Positions 18,044 to 26,253 of a DNA stretch of 64,000 nt are shown piece by piece. Source of the DNA: Marinococcus luteus_A (GTDB lineage: Bacteria > Bacillota > Bacilli > Bacillales > Marinococcaceae). A program made the translations under genes and the position numbers. Below the pieces are notes generated by a model, which was given only the letters and a program-made list of their open reading frames with translations, searched no databases and was not told where the DNA came from. The stretch covers positions 124,001 through 188,000 of the forward strand of contig NZ_JAXRUV010000003.1 of the NCBI RefSeq assembly GCF_034497705.1. Reading direction: 5' to 3'. Position 1 is the stretch's first letter. Each line of letters starts with the position of its first letter.

Positions 18044-19621
18044 TCAGCTGGAAAAAGCAGAAACCGGCGATTGCTCGTGGAAGTGAAGCACAATCTCACG
18101 GTTGATCATTTTTTCCAGGTGTTTTTTATACTTATCCGCTTTGGCTTCCTCAAAAGAGGAATGCATGCCCTCGCGGCAGTATATATGGAAGTGAAGCTCT
18201 TTGCCTTCTTTTTCAATGCCAAGTCCGGAAACGATATTGCGGCGCGTGCGGTTGAGCGAGTAAGAGAATTTTAAAATGCTTCCAAGAAATTCGAGCCGTT
18301 TCAGACTGTTTTTCTGCATATATGGCTGGAATGGCTTTGCGAACTGTTTAAACATCGATTTAGATTTGAAGGATGACACAAGCGACATGGCGATTCGTTC
18401 TTCGTGCGTAATGCCGTCGATGGAACGGTTGGTTAAAATGTAAAAGGTGTGCTGGCTGCTTGCTTCAGAGCTGATGTACTCCCCGATATAAAGAACCTGG
18501 GCTGCGCGGTTCAGCAGGCGGTGGTTGTCTTCATGCAGATAGGATTTTGGAATATACGGCTCCAGGCTGTTGTACATGGAAGAAGCAATGTTTCCAACTT
18601 CATCCACATAGTCCGGGTTAATCTCGAATTCCCGGTTCAGCTGGTAAAAGCTTTCCTCGATCACGTCCGGAAAATGGGGATACATTTTATCCCGGAGCAG
18701 CTCTTCAAACAACAGTCCGTCACGGAGGCCCTTGCTGCTGATTAAATAGTAGGAGGCATCGATATGCTTATAGAGCTGGGAAATGATCCGTACGGCGGGA
18801 ATAATGACGTCCGCCCGGTCCTTGGAAAGCCCTTCGATATTTTCCCGTTCGGATAAGCTTGATTTTTCAAGAAGCTCCATTGTTTCGGCAATATCGTCAC
18901 CGGTCATGGAATACTGGTGCAGCCCGGCGAGAGGATAGTTGATGGAGGCCTGGTGCACGAGCACCATGTTCCGGGAACTGCCGCCGATACCGACGACCGG
19001 AAGGTTTTCCCCTTCTTTTTGCAGCCAGGAAACCTTCTGAAATTGTTTTTCAATCCATTTGTTCATCTGCTTCAGGTTGCTCGAGGTGACTTTGTTATCA
19101 TTTGGAAGAAACTTCTGCTTTAATGTCAGAGCGCCGAAAGGGAAGCTGTGGGTACGAACGAGTTCCCTGTTTTTAAACATGGTTACTTCTGTACTGCCGC
19201 CCCCGATATCAATAGTGATTCCTTCAGACAGGCTGGTGGAATTCACTACTGCAAGATACCCATAGGAGGCTTCCTCTTCCCCGGACAGAACCCGGATGGG
19301 AAAATCGATGCGTTCTTCAATATACTGTAGAACTTCTTCACGGTTGGAGGCACCGCGCACAGCTGCGGTGGCCACAGCATGAATGGTCTGAACGTCGTGA
19401 AAGCGCAGAACTTCTTCAAACTGCTGGAGAGTATGCAGCAGAATATCTCTTCCTTCATGGGTAAGCGCGTTCTGGTCGTCGATATGGTTGCTCAGACGGG
19501 CGACGGTTTTTAAATTATGAAGCTCGCGGTATCCGCGTTTTTCGTCCACTTCATTAATTACAAGACGTATTGAGTTGGAACCTATATCGATAACGGCGAC
19601 TTTTTCTTTCGCTTGAAACAT
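18044..19621 (-). CDS. ppx: Exopolyphosphatase / Ppx-GppA family phosphatase
   Basis: Ppx removes terminal phosphate from polyphosphate; relatives hydrolyse pppGpp. The roughly 525-residue protein has the ASKHA phosphate loops IDIGSNSIRLVI near residue 10 and ITIDIGGGSTEV near 135, then an HD-like C-terminal helical domain (about 310-520, VLYIGEYISSE, ITHEERIA). Three in-frame ATG codons (19630, 19627, 19621) follow AAGGA; 19621 gives the best spacing. Being next to ppk, polyphosphate turnover is the likely role. The gene is divergent from the zinc transporter operon, sharing a 190-bp control region. Confidence 0.93.
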   Translation of the reverse strand: MFQAKEKVAVIDIGSNSIRLVINEVDEKRGYRELHNLKTVARLSNHIDDQNALTHEGRDILLHTLQQFEEVLRFHDVQTIHAVATAAVRGASNREEVLQYIEERIDFPIRVLSGEEEASYGYLAVVNSTSLSEGITIDIGGGSTEVTMFKNRELVRTHSFPFGALTLKQKFLPNDNKVTSSNLKQMNKWIEKQFQKVSWLQKEGENLPVVGIGGSSRNMVLVHQASINYPLAGLHQYSMTGDDIAETMELLEKSSLSERENIEGLSKDRADVIIPAVRIISQLYKHIDASYYLISSKGLRDGLLFEELLRDKMYPHFPDVIEESFYQLNREFEINPDYVDEVGNIASSMYNSLEPYIPKSYLHEDNHRLLNRAAQVLYIGEYISSEASSQHTFYILTNRSIDGITHEERIAMSLVSSFKSKSMFKQFAKPFQPYMQKNSLKRLEFLGSILKFSYSLNRTRRNIVSGLGIEKEGKELHFHIYCREGMHSSFEEAKADKYKKHLEKMINREIVLHFHEQSPVSAFSS

Positions 19622-19725
19622 CTTCATCATTCCTTAGAATTAAATTTGATTTCGTTTAATTGCTTTACTATTAACTATCATACAAAGAATAACCATGAAT
19701 TGTATACACGATTAAGCAAAGAAGA

Positions 19726-19754
19726 TTTACAGAAGCAAAAAGGTTTTGTATACT
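19726..19754 (+). promoter_or_regulatory. Promoter of the zinc transporter operon
   Basis: -35 TTTACA (19726-19731, 5 of 6), 17-bp spacer, -10 TATACT (19749-19754, 5 of 6). The predicted start near 19761 lies directly before the candidate Zur operator. Confidence 0.8.
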
Positions 19755-19766
19755 TTTCCTATCAAT

Positions 19767-19787
19767 AAATCGTAACGATTCCTAATT
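19767..19787 (+). promoter_or_regulatory. Candidate Zur operator
   Basis: The 21-bp site keeps the left half AAATCGTAA of the Bacillus Zur consensus perfectly and matches about 17 of 20 scored positions overall. It contains an exact 6-1-6 palindrome AATCGTAACGATT. It lies just downstream of the -10, so bound Zur would block transcription when zinc is plentiful. Confidence 0.7.
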
Positions 19788-19812
19788 GTTCTGGAAAGAA
19801 GGAGGCTTCCTG

Positions 19813-20589
19813 GTGGAAGATTCAACAAACACGCTGCTTGAAGTGAATCATCTTTCGTTTCGCTATGAGTCAGAGCTCGTATTGGACGATATCAATATGA
19901 ATATAAATCGCGGAGATTTCGTAGGTCTGGTCGGGCCGAACGGCTCGGGAAAATCTACGCTCGTCCGGGTTCTTTTAGGCCTGCACAAGCATTATAAGGG
20001 AGAAGTGCGATGGTTTGGAACGCCCGTACGCCAATTTCACCAATGGCCGAAGATCGGCTATGTTTCTCAAAAAGCGAATCGTTTTAATGCCGGATTCCCG
20101 GTGACGGTATATGAAGTCGTAGCTATGGGACTGTACGGTAAAAAAGGGCTGCTCCGGTTTTTGAATCGTAAAGACAGGCAGCGCATTCACGAAGCGCTCG
20201 AGCAGGTGGATATGCTCGGCTATAAAAAGAAGAATATGGGTCGGCTTTCCGGGGGGCAGCAGCAGCGGGTGTTTATTGCACGTGCCCTTGTTAGCGACCC
20301 AGAGGTACTGATTTTGGACGAACCGACCGTGGGGGTGGATGCTGCATCCGCTCAGGCGTTTTATGAACGGCTGAGCCACTGGAACAGGGAGAAGGGTATT
20401 ACTCTTATACTTGTCACCCACGATGTAGGAGCGATGACCAAATATGTGACAAAAGTAGCCTGCCTGAACCAACAGCTTCATTTTCACGGAACGACACGGG
20501 AATTTGAAGAAAGTGATCTTGCCGGCGCTTACGGACACGATGTGCATATTATCCATCACGAGCACGATCACCATGCAGGAGGAGCCTGA
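19813..20589 (+). CDS. znuC: Metal (zinc) ABC transporter ATP-binding protein
   Basis: The cytosolic ATPase of a manganese/zinc-type ABC importer. The 258-residue protein has Walker A GPNGSGKST, the Q loop, signature LSGGQQQR, Walker B VLILDEP and the switch histidine in VTHDV. The C-terminus is histidine rich (HDVHIIHHEHDHH), which suggests metal binding. GTG 19813 lies 7 nt after AAGGAGG; an earlier in-frame ATG at 19786 overlaps the operator region. The stop overlaps the first permease by one base. Zinc specificity is inferred from the Zur box and the linked zur gene. Confidence 0.92.
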   Translation: MEDSTNTLLEVNHLSFRYESELVLDDINMNINRGDFVGLVGPNGSGKSTLVRVLLGLHKHYKGEVRWFGTPVRQFHQWPKIGYVSQKANRFNAGFPVTVYEVVAMGLYGKKGLLRFLNRKDRQRIHEALEQVDMLGYKKKNMGRLSGGQQQRVFIARALVSDPEVLILDEPTVGVDAASAQAFYERLSHWNREKGITLILVTHDVGAMTKYVTKVACLNQQLHFHGTTREFEESDLAGAYGHDVHIIHHEHDHHAGGA

Positions 20590-21467
20590 TGATTTTTCTG
20601 GAATTTGATTTTTTAAGATATGCGCTCATCATCGGCCTCATGATCGGCGCGGTCGCTCCGGCTGCAGGTGTGTTCGTAGTGGTCAGAAAAACACCGATGA
20701 TCGCCGATGCGATGTCGCATACAGCGCTGACCGGCATCGCCTTTCATCTCTGGCTCGCTTCCTTCTGGGTGTGGCTCAGCGAATGGAACCCTCTTTATAC
20801 CGGTATTTTATTTACGTTCATCGTGTCGTTTGTGATTGAGTATCTGCGCCGGCGTTTTCAAACATTTCAGGAGCTTTCCATTCCGGTGGTGATGGCTTCA
20901 GCCATTGGGCTCGGAGTCGTTTTTATTTCTCTGGCGGATGGTTTTAATAATGATTTGTTTAACTATTTATTTGGAAGCATTCTTACGGTAAATGCCGCAG
21001 ATGCACTGGTAATTGGTGTTATTTCTGCTGTATCACTGCTGTTGTTTCTGCTGTTTTATAAAGAATTATTATTCCTGGCTTTCGACGAAGAACAGGCTGC
21101 CGTAAACGGCATTCCGGTGCAGAGAGTGAATTTATTATTTGCCGGCATCGCAGCGGTCATAGTTGCTTCTTCCATATCTATTTTGGGAGTGCTGCTCGTG
21201 TCCGCTTTAATTACCCTGCCGGCGGCAGCAGCGCTCCGGATCGCTTCCACCTTCAAAAGTATGTTTTTGTATGCGGTGCTTTTCGGAGAAACAGCTGTTC
21301 TGGCCGGCTTTTTTGCTTCATATTATTATGACCTGAGCTCAGGCGGCACAATCGCAGTCATTTCCTTTCTTATATGGACATTCGTTGTACTGGCTGAAAA
21401 AGCCACTGGACGAATACGTCAGCGTACGTGGGAAGAGGCGAAATGGGCGGACAAAGCAAATCAATAG
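20589..21467 (+). CDS. znuB: Metal (zinc) ABC transporter permease 1
   Basis: An ABC-3 family membrane permease of 292 residues with about eight hydrophobic segments. Family marks are RKTPMIADAMSHTALTGIAF near residues 32-51, FDEEQAAVNGIPV near 160-172 and the LVSALITLPAAAALRIA coupling region near 202-218. The ATG overlaps the znuC stop (TGATG). It is the first of two paralogous permeases in this operon. No substrate-binding lipoprotein is encoded here. Confidence 0.92.
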   Translation: MIFLEFDFLRYALIIGLMIGAVAPAAGVFVVVRKTPMIADAMSHTALTGIAFHLWLASFWVWLSEWNPLYTGILFTFIVSFVIEYLRRRFQTFQELSIPVVMASAIGLGVVFISLADGFNNDLFNYLFGSILTVNAADALVIGVISAVSLLLFLLFYKELLFLAFDEEQAAVNGIPVQRVNLLFAGIAAVIVASSISILGVLLVSALITLPAAAALRIASTFKSMFLYAVLFGETAVLAGFFASYYYDLSSGGTIAVISFLIWTFVVLAEKATGRIRQRTWEEAKWADKANQ

Positions 21468-21515
21468 CACAGATAAGCGATCCTTGTGTAAAATAAAGAA
21501 TAGAGAGTGACGGCT

Positions 21516-22376
21516 ATGTTTGATTTTAATTTTGTGGAACGAAGCATTATAGCAGCGGTGTTGATTGGACTGACGGCACCTTTGATCGGCTCGTTTTTAG
21601 TCGTGCGCCGGTCCTCGCTGATAGCAGATTCTCTCGCTCACGTTACCCTTGCCGGCGTAACGGCAGGAGTGCTCGCCGGTAATCTGCAGGCTTTTTGGGA
21701 TATCAATCCGTTATACAGCGGCTTTATATTTGCGTTTGCCGGCTCGTTGATCATTGAACGGGTACGTCACACCTACGGAGGCTTCCAGGAGCTTGCCGCC
21801 CCGATTTTAATGGCGGCAGCGGTAGGACTGAGCGCTGTATTTATGTCTATATCCGCTGACGGGGTGACGGAGTGGTACGGCTATCTGTTTGGAAGTGTGG
21901 TCTCCGTACAGATGGAAGACCTTTGGTTTATCGGAGTAATGACGATTGCTGCTCTCGGGCTGCTTGCGGCGTTTGGCAGGGAGTTGATGTTTCTTTCCTT
22001 CGATGAAGAAATGGCAGCTGCTGCTGGAATACCAGTTAAAATTTTCAATGTACTGCTTGCTGTACTACTTGCGATTGTTATTTCTGCATCGATGCAGGTG
22101 GTCGGAGTGCTGCTTGCCGGGGCGTTGATTACGCTGCCGGCAGCGGCCGCCATGCAGTGGGCTTCCGGCTTTAAACGAATGCTTCTGATTGCTGTTATTA
22201 TCGGGGAAGCCTCCGTGGCAGCCGGTGTGACTGGATCCATATTTCTTGGCATTGCTTCCGGAGGCGGCACTGTAGTGACAGCTGCTTTTATACTTTTTGC
22301 GACTTTAGTTCTCAGAGTATGGATCAACTGGAAAAGAAACAGGAGGCTTAAATATGAACGTCACCAAAGCGCTTAA
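21516..22376 (+). CDS. Metal (zinc) ABC transporter permease 2
   Basis: A second ABC-3 permease, about 286 residues, paralogous to the first (RRSSLIADSLAHVTLAGVTA; FDEEMAAAAGIPVK; LLAGALITLPAAAAMQ). Tandem unequal permeases occur in Tro/Mnt-type importers that work as heterodimers, which I infer here; alternatively each forms its own homodimer. Start ATG 21516 is preceded by GAGAG at 8 nt; GTG 21507 is a weaker option. It lies 48 bp after permease 1 and overlaps zur by 23 bp. Confidence 0.9.
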   Translation: MFDFNFVERSIIAAVLIGLTAPLIGSFLVVRRSSLIADSLAHVTLAGVTAGVLAGNLQAFWDINPLYSGFIFAFAGSLIIERVRHTYGGFQELAAPILMAAAVGLSAVFMSISADGVTEWYGYLFGSVVSVQMEDLWFIGVMTIAALGLLAAFGRELMFLSFDEEMAAAAGIPVKIFNVLLAVLLAIVISASMQVVGVLLAGALITLPAAAAMQWASGFKRMLLIAVIIGEASVAAGVTGSIFLGIASGGGTVVTAAFILFATLVLRVWINWKRNRRLKYERHQSA

Positions 22377-22797
22377 TATTATGAAGGAACAAGGGTTTAA
22401 ATATACAGCCAAGCGTAAAGAGCTGCTCCAGCTTTTTTCAGATGAAAAACGCTATTTGACAGCGAAGGAAGTACTGCATTCCCTGCAGAAAAATTACCCG
22501 GGAATGAGCGTGGACACTGTCTATCGCAATCTGTCCATATTCGAGGAAATGGATATTCTCGAGATGACAGAGCTTGAAGGAGAAATGCATTTTCGTTTTT
22601 CCTGTTCAACAACGGTCCATCATCACCACCTTATCTGCCTCGAGTGCGGAAAAACGAGAGAAATTGAGACGTGTCCGATGGACTGGCTGAATGAAAACGT
22701 CGACGGCGGTTTTGAAGTAACGGGGCATAAATTTGAAATTTACGGCCTTTGTTCGGAATGCAAAAAAGCGAAACACAAGGAAGCTGCGCCGGCATAA
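22354..22797 (+). CDS. zur: Fur-family zinc uptake regulator Zur
   Basis: Zur represses zinc uptake and zinc-sparing genes when zinc is bound. The 147-residue protein has the N-terminal winged helix (SVDTVYRNLSIFEEMDIL near 50-67), the HHHHLICLECGK regulatory and structural site near 89-100, and a second CxxC (GLCSEC) near 132-137. The ATG is preceded by AGGAGG inside the upstream permease gene (23-bp overlap). Location in a metal importer operon with a Zur-like box makes Zur more likely than Fur or PerR, although the subfamily cannot be proved by eye. Confidence 0.9.
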   Translation: MNVTKALNIMKEQGFKYTAKRKELLQLFSDEKRYLTAKEVLHSLQKNYPGMSVDTVYRNLSIFEEMDILEMTELEGEMHFRFSCSTTVHHHHLICLECGKTREIETCPMDWLNENVDGGFEVTGHKFEIYGLCSECKKAKHKEAAPA

Positions 22798-22830
22798 TCA
22801 TAGGTGCTACAGCAATAACAGGGGAAACAA

Positions 22831-22865
22831 AAAAAGCTCCGCCCTTAAATGGGTGGAGCTTTTTT
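22831..22865. terminator. Bidirectional terminator between zur and ispG
   Basis: AAAGCTCCGCCC pairs with GGGTGGAGCTTT around the loop TTAAAT (one G.T pair), with A and T runs on both sides. Confidence 0.9.
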
Positions 22866-22876
22866 GCGTCGAGAGC

Positions 22877-24004
22877 TTAATTTGTCAGTTCTTTTTCTTT
22901 TGCTTCCCGTTCTTTTTCTGCTTCTTTAGCGTAGTGCTCTTCAGCAATTTTATCAACTTCGATCTTCAGCTCTTCCACCATGGTTTCTTCCGGAACCTTC
23001 CGGATAATTTCCCCGTGACGGAAAAGAAGACCTTCGCCTTTTGCACCGGCAATACCGATATCGGCTTCTCTTGCTTCGCCGGGACCGTTAACGGCGCAGC
23101 CGAGCACGGCTACCTTAATCGGAGCTTTAATTGTGGAAATGTATTCTTCCACGTCGTTGGCAATGCTGATCAAATCAATTTCAATACGTCCGCAGGTCGG
23201 ACATGAAATAAGAGTAGCCGCGTTGGATGCGAGGCCGAATGTTTTCAGCAGCTCGCGTCCGACTTTTACTTCCTCTACCGGATCGGCACTGAGGGAAATA
23301 CGTAGTGTACTTCCGATTCCTTTACTCAGAATAGCACCGAGTCCGGCAGAGCTTTTGACCGTGCCTGCGAATTGAGTGCCTGATTCAGTAATCCCAAGGT
23401 GAAGCGGGTAACTGAATGCCTGAGCCGCTTTTTCATAAGCTTCAATAGCCAGGTGTACGTCTGAAGCTTTCATCGAAACGATGATATCGTAAAAGCCGAG
23501 CTCTTCAAGGATGGAAATATGGTAGAGAGCACTTTCGACCATTCCGTCTGCAGTTGGATATCCGTATTTATCAAGGATCCGTTTTTCGAGGGATCCGGCG
23601 TTTACACCGATACGGATCGGAATGCCTTTGGCTTTGGCTGCCTCAACAACCTCTTCCACTTTTTCCCGTTTCCCGATGTTGCCCGGATTGATCCGGATTT
23701 TATCAGCGCCGCCTTCAATAGCTTTCAAGGCCATATTATAGTCGAAGTGGATATCGACAACGAGCGGAATATTGATGCGCTGTTTAATTTTTGGAATTGC
23801 TTCAGCATCCTTCATTTGTGGGCATGCGACGCGGACAATCTGGCATCCGGCCTCTTCAAGGCGATGAATTTCTGCGACGGTCGCTTCCACGTCGTGAGTT
23901 TTTGTTGTGGTCATGCTTTGTACTACTACTTCATTACTGCCACCGATCGTCACATTACCTACTTTGACTGCTCGGGTTTCGCTGCGGTGGGTTATTTGGC
24001 TCAT
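22877..24004 (-). CDS. ispG: 4-Hydroxy-3-methylbut-2-en-1-yl diphosphate synthase
   Basis: IspG (GcpE) converts MEcPP to HMBPP in the MEP isoprenoid pathway, using a [4Fe-4S] cluster. The 375-residue protein has the TIM-barrel start (VKVGNVTIGG, VQSMTTTKTHDV) and the cluster ligands in ISCPTCGR near residue 265 and VLGCAVNGPGE near 302. The C-terminus is highly charged (KEAEKEREAKEKE). It is a single-gene unit facing zur. It makes the substrate of IspH, also in this window. Confidence 0.96.
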   Translation of the reverse strand: MSQITHRSETRAVKVGNVTIGGSNEVVVQSMTTTKTHDVEATVAEIHRLEEAGCQIVRVACPQMKDAEAIPKIKQRINIPLVVDIHFDYNMALKAIEGGADKIRINPGNIGKREKVEEVVEAAKAKGIPIRIGVNAGSLEKRILDKYGYPTADGMVESALYHISILEELGFYDIIVSMKASDVHLAIEAYEKAAQAFSYPLHLGITESGTQFAGTVKSSAGLGAILSKGIGSTLRISLSADPVEEVKVGRELLKTFGLASNAATLISCPTCGRIEIDLISIANDVEEYISTIKAPIKVAVLGCAVNGPGEAREADIGIAGAKGEGLLFRHGEIIRKVPEETMVEELKIEVDKIAEEHYAKEAEKEREAKEKELTN

Positions 24005-24319
24005 GTATCCATTCGCCCCTTTATATTGGTGAATTTATTTCGTGCCTCGTCTAATGCAACAACAATAGTTAATAGTGGTCTATAACACATCGTAATTGTA
24101 TCAGTGGGTGTGTACTCTTGGCAAGCAGTTGCTTCCAGAGAGCGGAAATCGGAATTGCAAAAGCCGGTATTTTGTAAAATGATGAGAAACTAACGAAAGG
24201 ATGCGGGCGGTGTAACTTTTTCCCGGAGCTTACGACTATAGATGCGACGAATATAAAAATATTGGTCGTCAAAGTATAGGATTGGAAATGAAAGGGCATA
24301 AGAAGGAGAGTTGGGCATA
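24005..24319. other. Intergenic region between ispG and ypuA
   Basis: A 315-bp divergent control region with no ORF worth calling. It holds a TCGTAAT half-site (24090-24096) and AT-rich stretches, but no promoter pair that I can defend. Confidence 0.5.
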
Positions 24320-25219
24320 ATGAAGTGGTGGCAGCAGACATTAGCAGCCGGGGTAGTTACGTTAGGGGTTCTTGGGGTGAGCCAGGAGGCGTCAGCAGAC
24401 GCTGCAGCAGGAGATGTAACGGTGACGCTCGGCCAGGACCTGTCTTCAGATCAAAGAAGTTCTATGCTTGAAGAGATGGATGTGACTGAAGGGGAAGTAC
24501 CGGTCGTGGAGGTCACAAATGAAGAAGAATACCAGTATCTTGGAGATTATTTAAGCAGCTCTGAAATTGGTTCGCGCGCGTTATCTTCTGCAAAAATTAC
24601 TGCAGCTGAAGACGGGGAAGGCATCGATATTGAAACGAATAAAATAGATACAGTTACAGAAGGAATGTATGCAAACGCGCTGGCAACAGCGGGAGTAGAG
24701 GATGCAGAGGTTTACGTGACAGCTCCGTTTGAGGTATCCGGAACGGCAGCACTGACCGGTATTTTAAAAGCCTACGAACAGCAGAACAATGTCAACATAT
24801 CCGAGGATCAAAAACAGGTGGCAAATGAAGAGATTGCCAAAACATCTGAGCTTGGTGAAGATATCGGTAAAGAAGAAGCAACAACACTAATTACACAAAT
24901 CAAGCAGGAAATAAACAACACAGAAATTAATAATACGGAAGATATCCGGGTCATCGTGCAGAATGTTTCAGGCGATATGAATATTGAACTGAGCGAAGAG
25001 CAGACAGATGAGCTTGTGTCCTTATTCGACCGGATGCAGAACTTAAATATCGACTGGTCACAGATGGAGAGTCAGCTTGATAAAGCTTCGGAAAACATCG
25101 ACAGCTTTGTAAACAGTGAAGATACGCAGAATTTCCTTTCGCGCATCGTTGCTTTCCTCGAACAGATGCTTGATTCCGTGCAGGGATGGTTTAACAGCGA
25201 CTCTGAAGAATCAGCATAA
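24320..25219 (+). CDS. ypuA: Exported DUF1002 protein YpuA
   Basis: A secreted or wall-associated DUF1002 protein of unknown function. The 299-residue product begins with a signal peptide (MKWWQQTLAAGVVTLGV with cleavage after ASA near residue 24-27). The conserved segments GDVTVTLGQDLS, GSRALSSAKIT and VTAPFEVSGTAALTGI are present. The C-terminal third is acidic and helical, with an Asn/Glu-rich tract at about 190-205. Start ATG 24320 is 11 nt from AAGGAG; a TTG at 24311 is too close to it. It is monocistronic with its own terminator. Confidence 0.92.
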   Translation: MKWWQQTLAAGVVTLGVLGVSQEASADAAAGDVTVTLGQDLSSDQRSSMLEEMDVTEGEVPVVEVTNEEEYQYLGDYLSSSEIGSRALSSAKITAAEDGEGIDIETNKIDTVTEGMYANALATAGVEDAEVYVTAPFEVSGTAALTGILKAYEQQNNVNISEDQKQVANEEIAKTSELGEDIGKEEATTLITQIKQEINNTEINNTEDIRVIVQNVSGDMNIELSEEQTDELVSLFDRMQNLNIDWSQMESQLDKASENIDSFVNSEDTQNFLSRIVAFLEQMLDSVQGWFNSDSEESA

Positions 25220-25232
25220 TATTAATAAAAGA

Positions 25233-25259
25233 AAAGAGGCCGCGTGGCTTCTTTTTTTT
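25233..25259 (+). terminator. ypuA terminator
   Basis: AAAGAGGCC (25233-25241) pairs with GGCTTCTTT (25246-25254) with one G.T pair, then more T residues. Confidence 0.85.
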
Positions 25260-25301
25260 GCAAAGAAGACGCTTAAAGCTGACAACCGGAAGACAGAAGA
25301 G

Positions 25302-25316
25302 TTACAATAATTGTGA
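25302..25316 (+). promoter_or_regulatory. PerR/Fur-type 7-1-7 palindrome upstream of nfeD-like gene
   Basis: TTACAATAATTGTGA is a 7-1-7 inverted repeat with one mismatch between halves; 11 of 14 scored bases match the PerR consensus TTATAATNATTATAA. It is about 100 bp ahead of the start codon. No clear -10 is attached, so function is uncertain. Confidence 0.3.
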
Positions 25317-25412
25317 AACGATTACGGGTGTTTACGCGTATATATGATTACCAAGCTTTTACGAGCCGCATTAGTCAGTGATTACAGAAGTTTATGGAAG
25401 GGAGTATATACA

Positions 25413-26060
25413 ATGGAATGGTTAGCGAACCCGAGTGTCGGCTTTATTGTTGTTTTTCTTGGAACAATGTTTTTAATCTCAGAGTTTCTAGTTAAGTCCA
25501 AAAGCTTATTTTTTATTCTGGGAACAGCCTTTATGGTCTTATTCTTTTCCTATCATCTTGAAGGGGCGGCCGGCATCTGGGTGCTTGTATTATATGCAGC
25601 CGGTCTTGGGCTGATCCTGCTTGACGGCAAGCTTATTGGAGACGGAACTGTCTCTATTGTAGGTCTCCTGTTAATGGGAGTATCTATCGCTGTGCCGACT
25701 CCTACTATTATTTACGGAGTCCTCGTTATTTTCGGCTTTTTGGCCGGGGCCATTTCAGCGATGTTTTTCCTGAAGGTTTTCCCGCGGCGGGATCTGTGGT
25801 CGAAGCTGATGCTTAAGGATAGCTTGACGAGCGAACAGGGCTATAACTCAATGAATCAGACGTATGAAGGGCTGGTCGGCAAAACGGGGACCACCGTTAC
25901 TCCTTTCCGCCCAACGGGGACGATTGATATTGAAGGAGAGCGCTACAGTGCTACCAGCGGCGATCAGTGGCTGAATGCTGAAGAAGAAATTGAAGTAACA
26001 TCTGTAGACGGGACACGCATCCGTGTTAAGCGGCTAGAGCCGGCTGTAAAAGAGCAGTAA
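25413..26060 (+). CDS. Short NfeD-like membrane protein
   Basis: A 215-residue member of the short NfeD group. Four or more membrane segments occupy residues 8-135, followed by a C-terminal OB-fold domain (GLVGKTGTTVTPFRPTG near 152, ending IRVKRLEP). NfeD proteins usually work beside flotillins in membrane organisation, but no flotillin gene is adjacent and the protease domain of long NfeD is missing. I use ATG 25413, preceded by GGAAGGGAG; the in-frame ATG at 25344 has no ribosome site. Flanked by terminators, so it is a single-gene unit. Confidence 0.85.
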   Translation: MEWLANPSVGFIVVFLGTMFLISEFLVKSKSLFFILGTAFMVLFFSYHLEGAAGIWVLVLYAAGLGLILLDGKLIGDGTVSIVGLLLMGVSIAVPTPTIIYGVLVIFGFLAGAISAMFFLKVFPRRDLWSKLMLKDSLTSEQGYNSMNQTYEGLVGKTGTTVTPFRPTGTIDIEGERYSATSGDQWLNAEEEIEVTSVDGTRIRVKRLEPAVKEQ

Positions 26061-26085
26061 TTTCCATATAAAAGGATATTAATGA

Positions 26086-26117
26086 AAAAAGAGGAAGCTG
26101 CGGCTTGCTCTTTTTCT
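26086..26117 (+). terminator. Terminator after nfeD-like gene
   Basis: AAAAAGAGGAAGC (26086-26098) pairs with GCTTGCTCTTTTT (26103-26115) with one mismatch, loop TGCG. Confidence 0.85.
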
Positions 26118-26253
26118 TACGGAAAAAACAAAAGCTAAATAACTTCGGGAAAAATTAATATTTCCTTTACAAACCATTCAATTTACTTTAAAAATAGATT
26201 GGGTGCGGCAAAAAACTGCCAAAATTCATAAAGCGACTAAGGGGATGTAGAGT

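Noticed and set aside
24084..24104. Zur-like site upstream of ispG (TCGTAAT at 24090-24096)
   Set aside because: Only the left half matches; the right half keeps about 2 of 7 bases, and ispG is not a known Zur target.
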